Below, one piece after another: positions 46,245 through 46,325 of a stretch of DNA of 46,325 nt. The DNA comes from Rahnella woolbedingensis (GTDB lineage: Bacteria; Pseudomonadota; Gammaproteobacteria; Enterobacterales; Enterobacteriaceae), in the NCBI RefSeq assembly GCF_003602095.1, contig NZ_RAHH01000037.1, positions 1-46,325 on the forward strand, written 5' to 3'. The notes beneath the pieces are model-generated. The model saw only the letters and a program-made list of their open reading frames with translations. It was not told the DNA's origin and did no database searches. The translations under genes were made by a program, and so were the position numbers. Position 1 is the stretch's first letter, and the number at the start of each line of letters is the position of its first letter.

Positions 46245-46325
46245 GGCGTTGTTGAATAAATCGGATTTAGATAAAAGCTCCCCTCGTCGCTGACTCCCTC
46301 AGGCAATCCGTACACTTTCTGGCAT
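46245..46325 (-). mobile_element. End of an IS903-type element (IS5 family), partial
   Basis: GGCGTTGTTGAATAAATC at 46245-46262 closely matches the 18-bp terminal inverted repeat of IS903-group elements, which I recall as GGCTTTGTTGAATAAATC. On the - strand the window edge encodes MPESVRIA and a stop (46325-46299), as expected for the transposase C-terminus inside the right end of the element. The rest lies outside the window. The 9 bases at 46236-46244 (CTTTTTAGG) would be the target duplication. Confidence 0.85.

Noticed and set aside
1-46325. CRISPR arrays, tRNA or rRNA genes
   Set aside because: No regularly spaced repeats, cloverleaf-like sequences or rRNA segments were seen.

Overview
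The window looks like a chromosomal stretch of a gamma-proteobacterium of the order Enterobacterales, with the feel of a Yersiniaceae-type genus (Rahnella, Ewingella, Serratia or a relative). This rests on the enteric style of the proteins: an E. coli-like arsRBC set, EvgS/BvgS-like phosphorelays, a classical chaperone-usher fimbrial operon, a class A acid phosphatase and enteric IS types. The genus is a guess from protein style; no rRNA or tRNA gene is present to settle it.

Layout. (1) Positions 1-336 hold a truncated insertion sequence (ISNCY-like). (2) Positions 872-20156 hold a type VI secretion locus, all on the + strand with mostly overlapping or closely spaced genes: tssB, tssC, hcp, tssE, tssF, tssG, vgrG, a small accessory gene, PAAR, tssA, tssJ, tssK, tssL, tssM, tssH and vasL. 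All 13 core components are present, but tssM is frameshifted at an A6 run, so as written the membrane complex would lack the TssM C-terminal domain. (3) Behind it lie a start-less ORF fragment (20184-20414), a strong terminator hairpin and a convergent gene of unknown function (20538-21281) that is a candidate effector or toxin-like protein. (4) Positions 21472-24366 hold an arsenic island: arsH divergent from arsR-arsB-arsC, with short palindromes in the intergenic region.

(5) Positions 24525-39117 form an adhesion and signalling block. A five-gene fimbrial operon on the - strand (major pilin, chaperone, usher and two tandem paralogous tip-type adhesins) is bracketed by two EvgS/EvgA-like phosphorelays on the + strand. 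The left one (kinase then regulator) has an in-frame TGA in the kinase sensor region. The right one (regulator then kinase) is intact and is preceded by an unlisted 54-residue single-span membrane protein ORF with a good ribosome binding site. The arrangement suggests that the relays control the fimbriae, but this is inferred from position only.

(6) Positions 39128-43634 are ordinary accessory metabolism: a LysR regulator divergent from a SnoaL-like protein, an M24-fold protein that appears to have lost metal ligands, a GFA-family zinc protein, and a secreted class A acid phosphatase. (7) The right end (43635-46127) is an AT-rich stretch followed by a cystatin-like protein with a perfect QVVAG inhibitor motif and a 432-residue helical protein with three long hydrophobic segments. 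I cannot assign this pair to a known system, and it is the most interesting candidate for something new. It ends at a bidirectional terminator, beyond which the last codons of a - strand gene abut the end of an IS903-type (IS5 family) element running off the window.
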